Source: Parabacteroides distasonis (GTDB lineage Bacteria > Bacteroidota > Bacteroidia > Bacteroidales > Tannerellaceae). From it: a stretch of 64,000 nucleotides of DNA. The stretch lies in contig SUXM01000007.1 of NCBI GenBank assembly GCA_015060925.1, positions 1 through 64,000 on the forward strand, in the 5' to 3' direction. The notes under the pieces are model-generated. The model did not search any database, was not told where the DNA came from, and was given only the letters and a program-made list of their open reading frames with translations. The position numbers and the translations under genes are program-made. This document shows, in pieces, positions 29,702 through 38,711 of this stretch. The stretch's first letter is position 1; every line of letters starts with the position of its first letter.

Positions 29702-30556
29702 ATGCGGAAACTCCTGGATTTTTTACTTAGAAAAAGGCATTGGTTTCTCTTTGTTTTACTTGAGGTTATCTCTTTTGTTTTGCTTTATAACCATAAGGCA
29801 TATCATCGGAATATCATGCTTGGCTCGGCAAATGTCATTACTGGTCATCTGACCTCCATAACCGGCAACCTCTTTGCCTACTTGAACTTACGGGAAATCA
29901 ATCGGGGATTGTTGGTGCGTAATGGACAGTTGGAAATGGAGATCCTTGAGTTACGAGACCAATTGGATATGATGCGGGCGGATACGGCTCTCTTTTCCGG
30001 ATTTGCTGCTGATTCAACGGAACAATTCCCTTATAGCTTTATAACGGCGGATGTTGTGAATAACAATATCTCTTATTTGTCTAATTATATTACGATAAAT
30101 AAAGGAAGAAAAGCTGGGATAGAACCGGATATGGGGGTAGTCTCTGACAAAGGGGTGGTCGGTATCGTCTCTACAGTCTCTGACCATTTTGCAGTCATCA
30201 TTCCTCTACTAAATCCTAAGTTTAGATTGAGTTGTAAGGTGTTGGGTAGCAATTATTTCGGAACGTTGGGATGGAATGGACGGGATATCCGTTTGGCTAA
30301 TTTAGATGAATTGCCTCGCCATGTGGAGTTTGAAATTGGAGATACGATTGTGACAACCGGATATTCGGCTGTCTTCCCTGCTGGTATCATTGTAGGTAAA
30401 GTGGTCGATTTTAAAAAACAGCATGATGATAATTTCTATTCGTTGGAGGTAGAATTGGCTACTTATTTTGAAACGTTGAATCAGGTTCGGGTAATCAAGA
30501 ATTACTATCAAGACGAACAAAAAGGAGTCGAGCAGGAGGCTAAGAAGAATGATTAA
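29702..30556 (+). CDS. mreC: rod shape-determining protein MreC
   Basis: N-terminal TM, coiled coil, MreC beta core; operon position. Confidence 0.95.
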   Translation: MRKLLDFLLRKRHWFLFVLLEVISFVLLYNHKAYHRNIMLGSANVITGHLTSITGNLFAYLNLREINRGLLVRNGQLEMEILELRDQLDMMRADTALFSGFAADSTEQFPYSFITADVVNNNISYLSNYITINKGRKAGIEPDMGVVSDKGVVGIVSTVSDHFAVIIPLLNPKFRLSCKVLGSNYFGTLGWNGRDIRLANLDELPRHVEFEIGDTIVTTGYSAVFPAGIIVGKVVDFKKQHDDNFYSLEVELATYFETLNQVRVIKNYYQDEQKGVEQEAKKND

Positions 30557-31067
30557 TCATATTTTAAGGGGATTTATCTATTTTGTGGTGTTGGTGTTGA
30601 TACAGGTGCTCATTTTGAACAACATCCAGTTCCTTCGGGTGGCTACCCCTTTCCTTTATCTCTATTTTATTTTGAAGATGCCGGTGGGAACTTCGCGGAT
30701 GAAGGTGATTTTTTTCTCTTTCTTGATCGGGTTATGTATTGATATTTTTGCCAATACGCCGGGAATGCATGCCGCAGCCTGTACATTGGGCGGTTTTCTT
30801 CGTCCCTTGTTGATTCAATTGTTCATGGGTAAAGACCTTCCTGAAGATATGATCCCTTCTTTCTCTTCCTTTGGTTATGGTGTATTCCTTCGTTATACGT
30901 TGACTTTTGTCTTGATCCATCATCTGGCTCTTTTCTTGATTGAATCTTTGACTTTTTTTGATCCGCTCTTTTTGCTTGTCCGTATCGTAGCAAGTGTCTT
31001 GATGACTACCTTGTTTATTTGTCTAATCGAAATATTTAATGTGAAGTTTTTGAAAAGTGGGGAGTAG
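30549..31067 (+). CDS. mreD: rod shape-determining protein MreD
   Basis: multi-TM protein between mreC and mrdA. Confidence 0.92.
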   Translation: MINHILRGFIYFVVLVLIQVLILNNIQFLRVATPFLYLYFILKMPVGTSRMKVIFFSFLIGLCIDIFANTPGMHAAACTLGGFLRPLLIQLFMGKDLPEDMIPSFSSFGYGVFLRYTLTFVLIHHLALFLIESLTFFDPLFLLVRIVASVLMTTLFICLIEIFNVKFLKSGE

Positions 31068-32940
31068 TAATACAAAGTATATGCTTGAGAACAGACAGTA
31101 TGTGATAGGTGGCTCTGTCGTGCTCGTGGTCCTTATCTTTATTATTCGGTTATTTTTCTTGCAGATTGTGGAAAACGATTATAAAGCTTGGGCTGACAGC
31201 AATGCGTTTTTAAAGAAGACTTTGTATCCTTCCCGAGGGATCATTTATGATCGGAATGGCAAGCTTTTGGTTTATAATCAGCCCTCTTATGAGGTGATGT
31301 TGATCATGCGTGAGGTACAGAAGCAACCTTTTGACACGTTGGACTTCTGTAACATTTTGAATATCACGAAGGAACAATTTATTAAAAGAATTAAAGACAT
31401 AAAGAACCGCCGCTTGAATCCCGGCTATTCCTCTTATGTCCCTCAAGTGTTTATGAACCATCTATCGGCTAAAGAGTGTGGGGTCTTGCAGGAGAAGTTG
31501 TATAAGTTTCCCGGCTTCTATATCCAGAACCGAACTATACGAGAATATGAATATCCGAATGGTGCCCATCTGTTGGGTAATATCGGGGAGGTGAATAGGA
31601 AAGATATTGAGAAAGACCCTTATTATGTGCAAGGGGATAACTCCGGACGGTCAGGGGTTGAACAGTCATACGAAACCTTCTTGCGTGGAGAAAAGGGGGT
31701 GGAGATCCTATTGCGTGATGCGCATGGACGTATAAAGGGACGATATGAGGAGGGACGCTATGATATTGCTCCTGTATCGGGAAAGAACCTGACCCTCTCG
31801 GTCGATATGGAATTGCAGGCTTTGGGTGAAAAGTTGATGCGAAACAAGCGAGGAAGCATTGTGATGATTGAACCGGAAACGGGTGAGGTGTTGTGTATGG
31901 TTTCTTCTCCGGCTTATGATCCCGGATTGTTGGTCGGACGCCAGCGGGGAAAAAATCATAACATGCTTTCCAAAAACTCTGATACGCCTTTGCTGAACCG
32001 GGCTACCATGGGGTATTATCCTCCGGGTTCAACCTTTAAACCAACACAGGCTTTGACTTTCTTACAGGAAGATGTCATTACTCCGGACACCAAATATACC
32101 TGTGCGCATGGCTACACCTATCGGGGAGGGAAACCTGCCTGTCACGGGCATGGATCGCCTTTGGAGGTGACATACGCTTTGGCCACTTCCTGTAATTCTT
32201 ATTTTTGTTGGGGGTTACATGATATGATTGATAGCCGGAAACGTTATCCGAATGTACAGGAGGCGTTTGAGGTTTGGAAGAACTATCTGGTCTCGATGGG
32301 ATATGGATACAAGTTGGGTATCGACCTGCCGGGAGAGAAGCGGGGCTTTATTCCTAATAGTAAGTATTATGATAAGTATTATAGGGGGCGTTGGAACTCC
32401 AGCACGGTAATTTCTATCGCTATCGGGCAGGGAGAAATCCTGGCTACTCCTTTGCAGATTTGTAACTTGGCGGCAACCATTGCTAATCGGGGGTATTTTG
32501 TGACACCGCATGTGGTGAAAGAGATCCAAGACACCCCTCTTGATACGCTTTATACCCAGAAACGTTATACGATGGTGGATCGTGAACATTATGAGGTGGT
32601 GGCTAAAGGAATGCGGGATGCCGTATTGGGGGGGACTTGCTTCAGTGCAGCCATCCCGGGAATAGAGGTCTGCGGTAAGACCGGTACGGCTGAGAACCCT
32701 CATGGGAAAGACCATTCAGCCTTCATTGGGTTTGCCCCTTATCATAATCCTAAGGTCTCTATATGTGTTTATGTGGAAAATGGGGGCTTCGGGGCTACGT
32801 ATGGGGTTCCTATCGGTAAGTTGATGATGGAAAAGTATCTGACTGGGGAACTTTCGGAAATGAGCAAGTTGATTGAAGAGAATATGGCTAACGCTGTTGT
32901 TTCACCTAACATCTTATCTATGTCCGGTCATGAGTTATAG
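31057..32940 (+). CDS. mrdA: penicillin-binding protein 2
   Basis: STFK, SCN and KTGT transpeptidase motifs. Confidence 0.97.
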   Translation: MGSSNTKYMLENRQYVIGGSVVLVVLIFIIRLFFLQIVENDYKAWADSNAFLKKTLYPSRGIIYDRNGKLLVYNQPSYEVMLIMREVQKQPFDTLDFCNILNITKEQFIKRIKDIKNRRLNPGYSSYVPQVFMNHLSAKECGVLQEKLYKFPGFYIQNRTIREYEYPNGAHLLGNIGEVNRKDIEKDPYYVQGDNSGRSGVEQSYETFLRGEKGVEILLRDAHGRIKGRYEEGRYDIAPVSGKNLTLSVDMELQALGEKLMRNKRGSIVMIEPETGEVLCMVSSPAYDPGLLVGRQRGKNHNMLSKNSDTPLLNRATMGYYPPGSTFKPTQALTFLQEDVITPDTKYTCAHGYTYRGGKPACHGHGSPLEVTYALATSCNSYFCWGLHDMIDSRKRYPNVQEAFEVWKNYLVSMGYGYKLGIDLPGEKRGFIPNSKYYDKYYRGRWNSSTVISIAIGQGEILATPLQICNLAATIANRGYFVTPHVVKEIQDTPLDTLYTQKRYTMVDREHYEVVAKGMRDAVLGGTCFSAAIPGIEVCGKTGTAENPHGKDHSAFIGFAPYHNPKVSICVYVENGGFGATYGVPIGKLMMEKYLTGELSEMSKLIEENMANAVVSPNILSMSGHEL

Positions 32941-34372
32941 GAATACTGATATATGGAAGACAGTGGATTGGTTCACTATTGTTCTCTATCTGTTGTTAAT
33001 AGTGTTTGGTTGGTTCAGCATTTGTGGAGCCAGCTACGAATTTGATAATGTCGGTTTGTTTGACCCTTCCGGTCGCCCCGGATCACAGCTGATATGGATG
33101 GGGTTGTCTTTCGGATTGATCTTTGTTATCTTGATGCTGGAGAGTGACTTCTTTGATGTCTTTGCCTATCTGATTTATGGAATGATTATCGCTCTGTTGG
33201 TCGCTACAATCTTTCTTGCTCCTGATATAAAGGGGTCTCGCTCTTGGTTGGTTTTGGGTCCGCTTCGGTTACAGCCGGCGGAGTTTGCCAAGTTTGCTAC
33301 CGCACTTGCCGTGGCGAAGTTGATGGGGAGTTATGGTTTCCAACTGACCACACTTAAGAACTTTACCTTGACACTCTTCTTGATACTCCTGCCTATGGGT
33401 TGTATCTTGCTTCAAAAGGAGACCGGTTCGGCATTGGTTTATTTAGCCTTTTTCTTCATGCTTTACCGGGAGGGAATGTCCGGATATATTTTGTTGTTAG
33501 GAGTTTGTGCCGTTCTCTTTTTTGTAACCGGCATGAAGTATGCGGAGGTACTTGTGGGGGATACGGTAATGGGGGAATGGTTGGTCTCCACGATGATTTG
33601 GGGGATTACGTTGTTGTTAGTACACATTGAACGGAAAGATAAACGAGCGATTCGTTTGATCGTATGGACTACTGTTGTTGCCTATTTAGGTGGGTATGCA
33701 GCCTCTTTTTTTGTCCCTGTTAATTATGCGTGGATTTCGATAGGGATTGTCTTGTTGTCGATCGGTTATCTCTTCTTCCTATCCTATAAGTATTGGGTAA
33801 GGCATTATGCCTTGATCGCCCTTTTTGCTTTAGGTTCTTTGGCGTTTATGTTCTCTGTCGATTATGTCTTTACAGATATATTGGAACCCCACCAGCAGGT
33901 ACGTATCCAGGTCTCTTTGGGCATGAAAGAAGATCCCAGTGGTGCCGGATATAATGTCAACCAGTCAAAGATCGCTATCGGGTCAGGAGGGTTCAGTGGC
34001 AAGGGGTTCTTGAATGGGACACAGACGAAGTTGAAATATGTGCCGGAACAAGACACTGACTTCATCTTTTGTACGGTAGGAGAGGAGCAGGGGTTTGTTG
34101 GAGCTACGGCTGTCCTGTTGTTGTTTGGTATTTTTATCTTGCGGCTGATCTATTTGTCGGAAAGGCAGAAGCGTACCTTTAACCGGGTTTATGGTTATAG
34201 TGTCGCCTCTATCTTCTTTTTCCATTTGGCGATCAATATCGGGATGGTGACGGGGCTTACGCCTGTGATTGGGATTCCTTTGCCCTTTTTTAGTTATGGA
34301 GGCTCTTCTCTGTGGGGTTTTACGATCCTGCTGTTTATCTTCTTGCGCCTTGATGCCTCCCGGCGGGAATAG
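32930..34372 (+). CDS. rodA: rod shape-determining protein RodA (SEDS)
   Basis: SEDS multi-TM, SYGGSSLWGF; start ATG at 32930 overlaps the mrdA stop. Confidence 0.96.
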   Translation: MSYRNTDIWKTVDWFTIVLYLLLIVFGWFSICGASYEFDNVGLFDPSGRPGSQLIWMGLSFGLIFVILMLESDFFDVFAYLIYGMIIALLVATIFLAPDIKGSRSWLVLGPLRLQPAEFAKFATALAVAKLMGSYGFQLTTLKNFTLTLFLILLPMGCILLQKETGSALVYLAFFFMLYREGMSGYILLLGVCAVLFFVTGMKYAEVLVGDTVMGEWLVSTMIWGITLLLVHIERKDKRAIRLIVWTTVVAYLGGYAASFFVPVNYAWISIGIVLLSIGYLFFLSYKYWVRHYALIALFALGSLAFMFSVDYVFTDILEPHQQVRIQVSLGMKEDPSGAGYNVNQSKIAIGSGGFSGKGFLNGTQTKLKYVPEQDTDFIFCTVGEEQGFVGATAVLLLFGIFILRLIYLSERQKRTFNRVYGYSVASIFFFHLAINIGMVTGLTPVIGIPLPFFSYGGSSLWGFTILLFIFLRLDASRRE

Positions 34373-34375
34373 GTC

Positions 34376-34834
34376 TTATTTTGAAGGTTCTACCCTTAAT
34401 CCGATCTCTTGGATGCCTTTTAGTACATCGTCCCGCATCCCTTGACGGATGCTGTATGTGTATTGGCCGGCATGTGGGAACTTATGTGCTTTGCGTAGCA
34501 GGAAGCTGCTATGGAACAAAGAGAACCCCTCTCCATGCCATTTGCCGAACTCATCGGCCAACATGCATTCTGTTGTGTCTTTGTATAAAGATCCGATAGG
34601 TGGTTCTTCGCTATAGAAAATCCATAGGTTCTGGTAGGGGTATAGGTTGTTATTCCTGACCTCAAAGTAGATGTCGTATAGGCAGGTGGCATCTTCAATC
34701 TCAAATGTGAAATAATACTCCTTATCCTTTTCCCATTTGGTCTGTTCGATGGCTTGATATTGATGGTATAAAGCCGGATTGACACAGGAAAAGAATAAGA
34801 AGTGAATCGCTATGAAGAATATCTTTTTAAGCAT
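34376..34834 (-). CDS. gldH: gliding motility lipoprotein GldH
   Basis: lipobox FFSC; GldH-like sequence; overlaps ricT 3' end. Confidence 0.85.
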   Translation of the reverse strand: MLKKIFFIAIHFLFFSCVNPALYHQYQAIEQTKWEKDKEYYFTFEIEDATCLYDIYFEVRNNNLYPYQNLWIFYSEEPPIGSLYKDTTECMLADEFGKWHGEGFSLFHSSFLLRKAHKFPHAGQYTYSIRQGMRDDVLKGIQEIGLRVEPSK

Positions 34835-36209
34835 CCTTATGCGGTTCGGGATGATTTGATGGGTTCATTTGTTGTTGCCCTTTCTCGTTATGGGGGCGGT
34901 TCGGACGATTCCCGTTTCCTTTGCCCGAATGGTTATGGTTGTTGCTTCTGTTGCGGTTCCCATTCCGGTTTCCCCTTACGTTCCGGTTTTCATGCTCACC
35001 ATTCTTGTTGCCTCGTTCCTCTCTGTTACGGGGCTTGGTATCTTCCTCTTGGAGATTGACCATCTCTTGTTGCGGTTGGTTGTTGCGGTTCGTGTTGTTG
35101 TCACGATTGTTGTTACTCCGTTTCTTTTTCTTCTTTTTCATAGAAGCATCAAATCGGGTAACGCTGTCTTGTCCTAAGATGTCTTGGGCATCCCGTTTTT
35201 GCGGTTGTTGTCTGCTTTCATCCAACAGGGAATCCGGCTTAATCCCTCTTTTATTGAGGTTGATGACTTCAAAAACGCGTCTGGCAGGGAGTGTTACCAA
35301 ATTAGCCGCAAGTACTTTGTCGGTCGAGTAGGTGATCTCTCGTTTGAAAATATCAGTTTTGAAATGGTAATAGGTGTTATCTAAAGTTTCCAACACAATC
35401 TCTCTGGATGGCAAGCGTTTATGTGCTTCCACATAGGTGTCAACCTCATAGTTGATGCAACATTTCAACTTGGCACACTGGCCGGCTAACTTCTGTGGGT
35501 TTAAGGATATGTCTTGGTAACGGGCAGCTCCTGTTGCTACTGATATGAAACTGGTCATCCAGCTGGAACAACATAACTCACGTCCGCAAGGCCCGATTCC
35601 TCCGATACGTCCGGCCTCCTGTCGTGCCCCAATTTGCTTCATTTCGATGCGCACACGGAAAGCTTCTGCCAAAACCTTAATTAAGACACGAAAATCCACG
35701 CGCTCATCTGCAATGTAATAAAAGATAGCCTTGTTACCGTCTCCCTGGTATTCCACGTCCCCAATCTTCATGTCCAACCCCAAGTCGGCTGCAATCTGCC
35801 GGGAGCGGATCATTGTTTCATGTTCCCTGGCTTTAGCTTCCTCATATTTCTCAATGTCTGTAGGTCGGGCGATGCGGTACAATTTTTTTGGCTCATATCC
35901 TTCTCCCATCCGGAAGTTGGTTTTTTTCATTTGGAGTAAAACCAACTTGCCGGTCAAAGTGACCATGCCGATGTCATGTCCGGGATTGGCTTCTACTGCC
36001 ACCATGTCTCCTTTCTCTACCGGTATCTTGTTACTGTTGAGATAATAACCTTTACGGGTGTTTTTAAACTGAACCTCCACATAATCAGTTGCATTTGCGG
36101 CGTCAGGAACGTCGCAAAGCCAGTCGTAGGTGTTCAGTTTGGTATTTTGTCTTTTGCTGCATCCTTTACTACTCATGCAGCAACTGCCTGTATTCAATTT
36201 GAAATCCAT
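34827..36209 (-). CDS. ricT: RicT/PSP1-domain Fe-S regulatory protein with a long N/R-rich C-terminal tail
   Basis: PSP1 core IGGIGPCGRELCCSSW...CAKLKCCINYE; -7 TACATTTG (minus) at 36260-36267 fixes start at 36209. Confidence 0.88.
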   Translation of the reverse strand: MDFKLNTGSCCMSSKGCSKRQNTKLNTYDWLCDVPDAANATDYVEVQFKNTRKGYYLNSNKIPVEKGDMVAVEANPGHDIGMVTLTGKLVLLQMKKTNFRMGEGYEPKKLYRIARPTDIEKYEEAKAREHETMIRSRQIAADLGLDMKIGDVEYQGDGNKAIFYYIADERVDFRVLIKVLAEAFRVRIEMKQIGARQEAGRIGGIGPCGRELCCSSWMTSFISVATGAARYQDISLNPQKLAGQCAKLKCCINYEVDTYVEAHKRLPSREIVLETLDNTYYHFKTDIFKREITYSTDKVLAANLVTLPARRVFEVINLNKRGIKPDSLLDESRQQPQKRDAQDILGQDSVTRFDASMKKKKKKRSNNNRDNNTNRNNQPQQEMVNLQEEDTKPRNREERGNKNGEHENRNVRGNRNGNRNRSNNHNHSGKGNGNRPNRPHNEKGQQQMNPSNHPEPHKDA

Positions 36210-36325
36210 TTTCCGGTATATATCGATTATATAGGTATAAGATTCTATTCTCTCATCTGCAAATGTAATTAAAATATTTGGTACGATGCAAGTGATAGGA
36301 ATTTTCAGCCGAAAAAATAAACAAA

Positions 36326-36410
36326 GTTTCTGTCTTTGAGAAAAAGTTTCATTCGATGGAACTTTTTTCTCATTAGTATGAGAATTTTTTCTCATCCGAT
36401 GAAACTGACG
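36326..36410. repeat. array 2: four ~20-22-bp hyphenated-palindrome units
   Basis: units at 36326, 36346, 36367, 36389; 36360-36395 matches 2912-2947 of array 1 at 34/36 positions. Confidence 0.88.
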
Positions 36411-36649
36411 ATTATCTCCGATGTGATTTAATTATCATCTGGAATAATAGAAGATTTTTAAATGGAGTTCTAAAACTACTTATAGGTTGTTCCTTTTTTT
36501 AAAAAACAGGAGTTATTTTTTTATAAATATTATTTCGTAATTTCTTTTTTTTTTCTTTCTTTTGTAATTAGTTAAATTGCGAATTTATAACGATTTTTAT
36601 TTAAAAAGACTAAGATTGTATAGATTAATAACTTAATACTAAAAGTCCA

Positions 36650-37240
36650 ATGAGAAAGTGTTACTACATGTTACTGTTGTGCTGTCTGAGTCTGGTCTGC
36701 TACGCCCAGAAAGATTTGTCAGCAAGTAAAGGTTCAGTAGTGGGATTGAAAACGAATATTCCATACTGGGGAACCGCTACGTTTAATGCAGGTGTTGAAT
36801 TCCGACTTGCGAAAAAATGGACCTTGGATGTCGAAGCCGGTTTGAACCCTTTTGACGGGAAAAAAGATGATGGTAGTTACGATAAATCTTTAAAGCATTT
36901 ACGTGTACATCCTGAACTACGTTATTGGTTCTGTGAAAGCTTCTATAAGCATTTCATCGGCTTGCATGTCCCTTATTTGCTTTATAATATTGCCGATATC
37001 AAGATCTTGGGTACTGAAGGCGAACGCCACCAGGGTTGGGGTACCGGTGTCGGTTTGAGTTATGGTTACTCTTGGTTGTTGTCCAAGCATTGGAACTTGG
37101 AAGCCACTGTTGGTGTGGGTTACCTTTATTTGGAATCTGAAAAATATCCGTGTACCAATTGCGGACGTAAGCAGGAGACCATTAAGAAACATTATTTCGG
37201 CCCAACACAGGCTGCTATTAATTTGATTTATCAATTTTAA
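36650..37240 (+). CDS. DUF3575-like outer-membrane beta-barrel protein
   Basis: signal peptide, VGLKTNIPYWGTATFNAGVEFRLAKKWTLDVEAGLNPF, C-terminal aromatic residue; start of fimbrial operon. Confidence 0.8.
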   Translation: MRKCYYMLLLCCLSLVCYAQKDLSASKGSVVGLKTNIPYWGTATFNAGVEFRLAKKWTLDVEAGLNPFDGKKDDGSYDKSLKHLRVHPELRYWFCESFYKHFIGLHVPYLLYNIADIKILGTEGERHQGWGTGVGLSYGYSWLLSKHWNLEATVGVGYLYLESEKYPCTNCGRKQETIKKHYFGPTQAAINLIYQF

Positions 37241-37258
37241 AAGAGGGAGGAGACAAAT

Positions 37259-38698
37259 ATGAATAAAAGAATTAGAACCCAATTGATGGTTTGCGGTGCA
37301 TTTCTTGGAGTCTTCTCATTGCAGGCGCAAGAAAATGTGGAACAAATAGTAATCAAACAAAAGTTGGTAGAGCGTGTGGATACCTCTTTGATGGTCAATA
37401 TGACGATGGATTTGAGCCGGTTAGAGGTCTCTTCCGGACAGAGCGTGGTCTATACCCCGGTTATCGAACGGGGAGATAGCATTGTAGCGCTTACTCCGTT
37501 GATCGTCAATGGGCGTGCACGCCATATTTTATATCAGCGTACGGATCGCAATTTGACAGAAAATAAGGAGTTTGAAATCCGTAGATTCAATGAAACGGAA
37601 CAGACGTTTGATTATCACGCGCGTGTACCTTTTAAAAAATGGATGGAAAAGTCAGAAGTGTCGATGGTGACAGACCTTTGTGGATGCGGTTGGGAAGCTT
37701 TGCAGAACGATAAATCTCCATTGTTCCCTATTAATATGGCGAAACCGGTGGTCTTAACACCGATCATGGCCTATGTTGCTCCGCAAGTAGAAGCGGTTAA
37801 AGCTCGTTCATTAGAAGGTAGTGCCTTTTTGGATTTCCCGGTGAACAAGATTGTCATCTACCCGGATTATCGTAACAACCCGGTGGAATTGAGAAAAATA
37901 CGTGAGACAGTAGAATCTGTCCGTAATGATAAATATGCAACCATTACAGAAGTGTATATCAAAGGGTGGGCTTCTCCGGAAGGTACTTATGCTAATAATA
38001 CCTATTTGGCTGAAAACCGTGCCAAGGCGTTGCGTAACTATGTGGAAGGTTTGTATGATTTCAAGGACGCTCGTTTCACTGTAGACTTTGAACCGGAAAA
38101 CTGGGAAGGGTTGACCAAGCGGGTGGAAGCATCCAACTTGCCGGATAAGGATAAGATTTTGGAAATCATCCATGCTGACGAGCCGAAAGATTGGGATGCA
38201 CGTGAATGGAAATTGAAGGCGTTACCTTCTTACCAGACGATCTTGCGGGATATCTATCCGGCTCTTCGCCATTCTGACTATGTGGTGAAATATACCATCC
38301 GCAACTTCTCTGTAGATGAAGCGAAGGAATTGATCTATAGTGATCCGAAGCAGTTGAGCTTGAACGAAATGTTCCAGGTGGCTCAGACTTACGAACCGGG
38401 TAGCGACCGTTTTAATGAAGTGTTTGAAATCGCTGTCCGTATGTATCCGGATGATCCTGTATCAAATTTGAATGCTGCGTTGAGTGCTATTTCTACCGGC
38501 CGTTATGACGCTGCTCGTCGTTATTTGGCTAAAGCACAAGAGTGTCCGCAAAAGCAGTTGGCTGAAGCGAATTTGTTGATGATGGAAGGCAAGTTGAATG
38601 AGGCAGAACAGCTCTTGAATGGCTTGAAAGGTAATACATTTGTGGCTAAACAGGTGGAAGATAACCTGAAGCAGATTGAAGCAAAACGTAACGAATAA
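37259..38698 (+). CDS. DUF3868-like protein with OmpA-like domain and C-terminal helical repeats
   Basis: OmpA-like signature WASPEGTYANNTYLAENRAKALRNYV. Confidence 0.75.
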   Translation: MNKRIRTQLMVCGAFLGVFSLQAQENVEQIVIKQKLVERVDTSLMVNMTMDLSRLEVSSGQSVVYTPVIERGDSIVALTPLIVNGRARHILYQRTDRNLTENKEFEIRRFNETEQTFDYHARVPFKKWMEKSEVSMVTDLCGCGWEALQNDKSPLFPINMAKPVVLTPIMAYVAPQVEAVKARSLEGSAFLDFPVNKIVIYPDYRNNPVELRKIRETVESVRNDKYATITEVYIKGWASPEGTYANNTYLAENRAKALRNYVEGLYDFKDARFTVDFEPENWEGLTKRVEASNLPDKDKILEIIHADEPKDWDAREWKLKALPSYQTILRDIYPALRHSDYVVKYTIRNFSVDEAKELIYSDPKQLSLNEMFQVAQTYEPGSDRFNEVFEIAVRMYPDDPVSNLNAALSAISTGRYDAARRYLAKAQECPQKQLAEANLLMMEGKLNEAEQLLNGLKGNTFVAKQVEDNLKQIEAKRNE

Positions 38699-38711
38699 AA
38701 ACTGGAGCTTT

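Noticed and set aside
29661-29852. 63-aa ORF overlapping the mreC start
   Set aside because: Out of frame with mreC and mostly inside its 5' coding sequence.
34802-35384. Overlapping + strand ORFs opposite the ricT tail
   Set aside because: They mirror the N/R-rich low-complexity coding region on the other strand (V/F/L/R-rich translations).
36411-36649. Invertible (phase-variable) promoter for the fimbrial operon
   Set aside because: No flanking inverted repeats of useful length found around the spacer and no invertase gene in the window.
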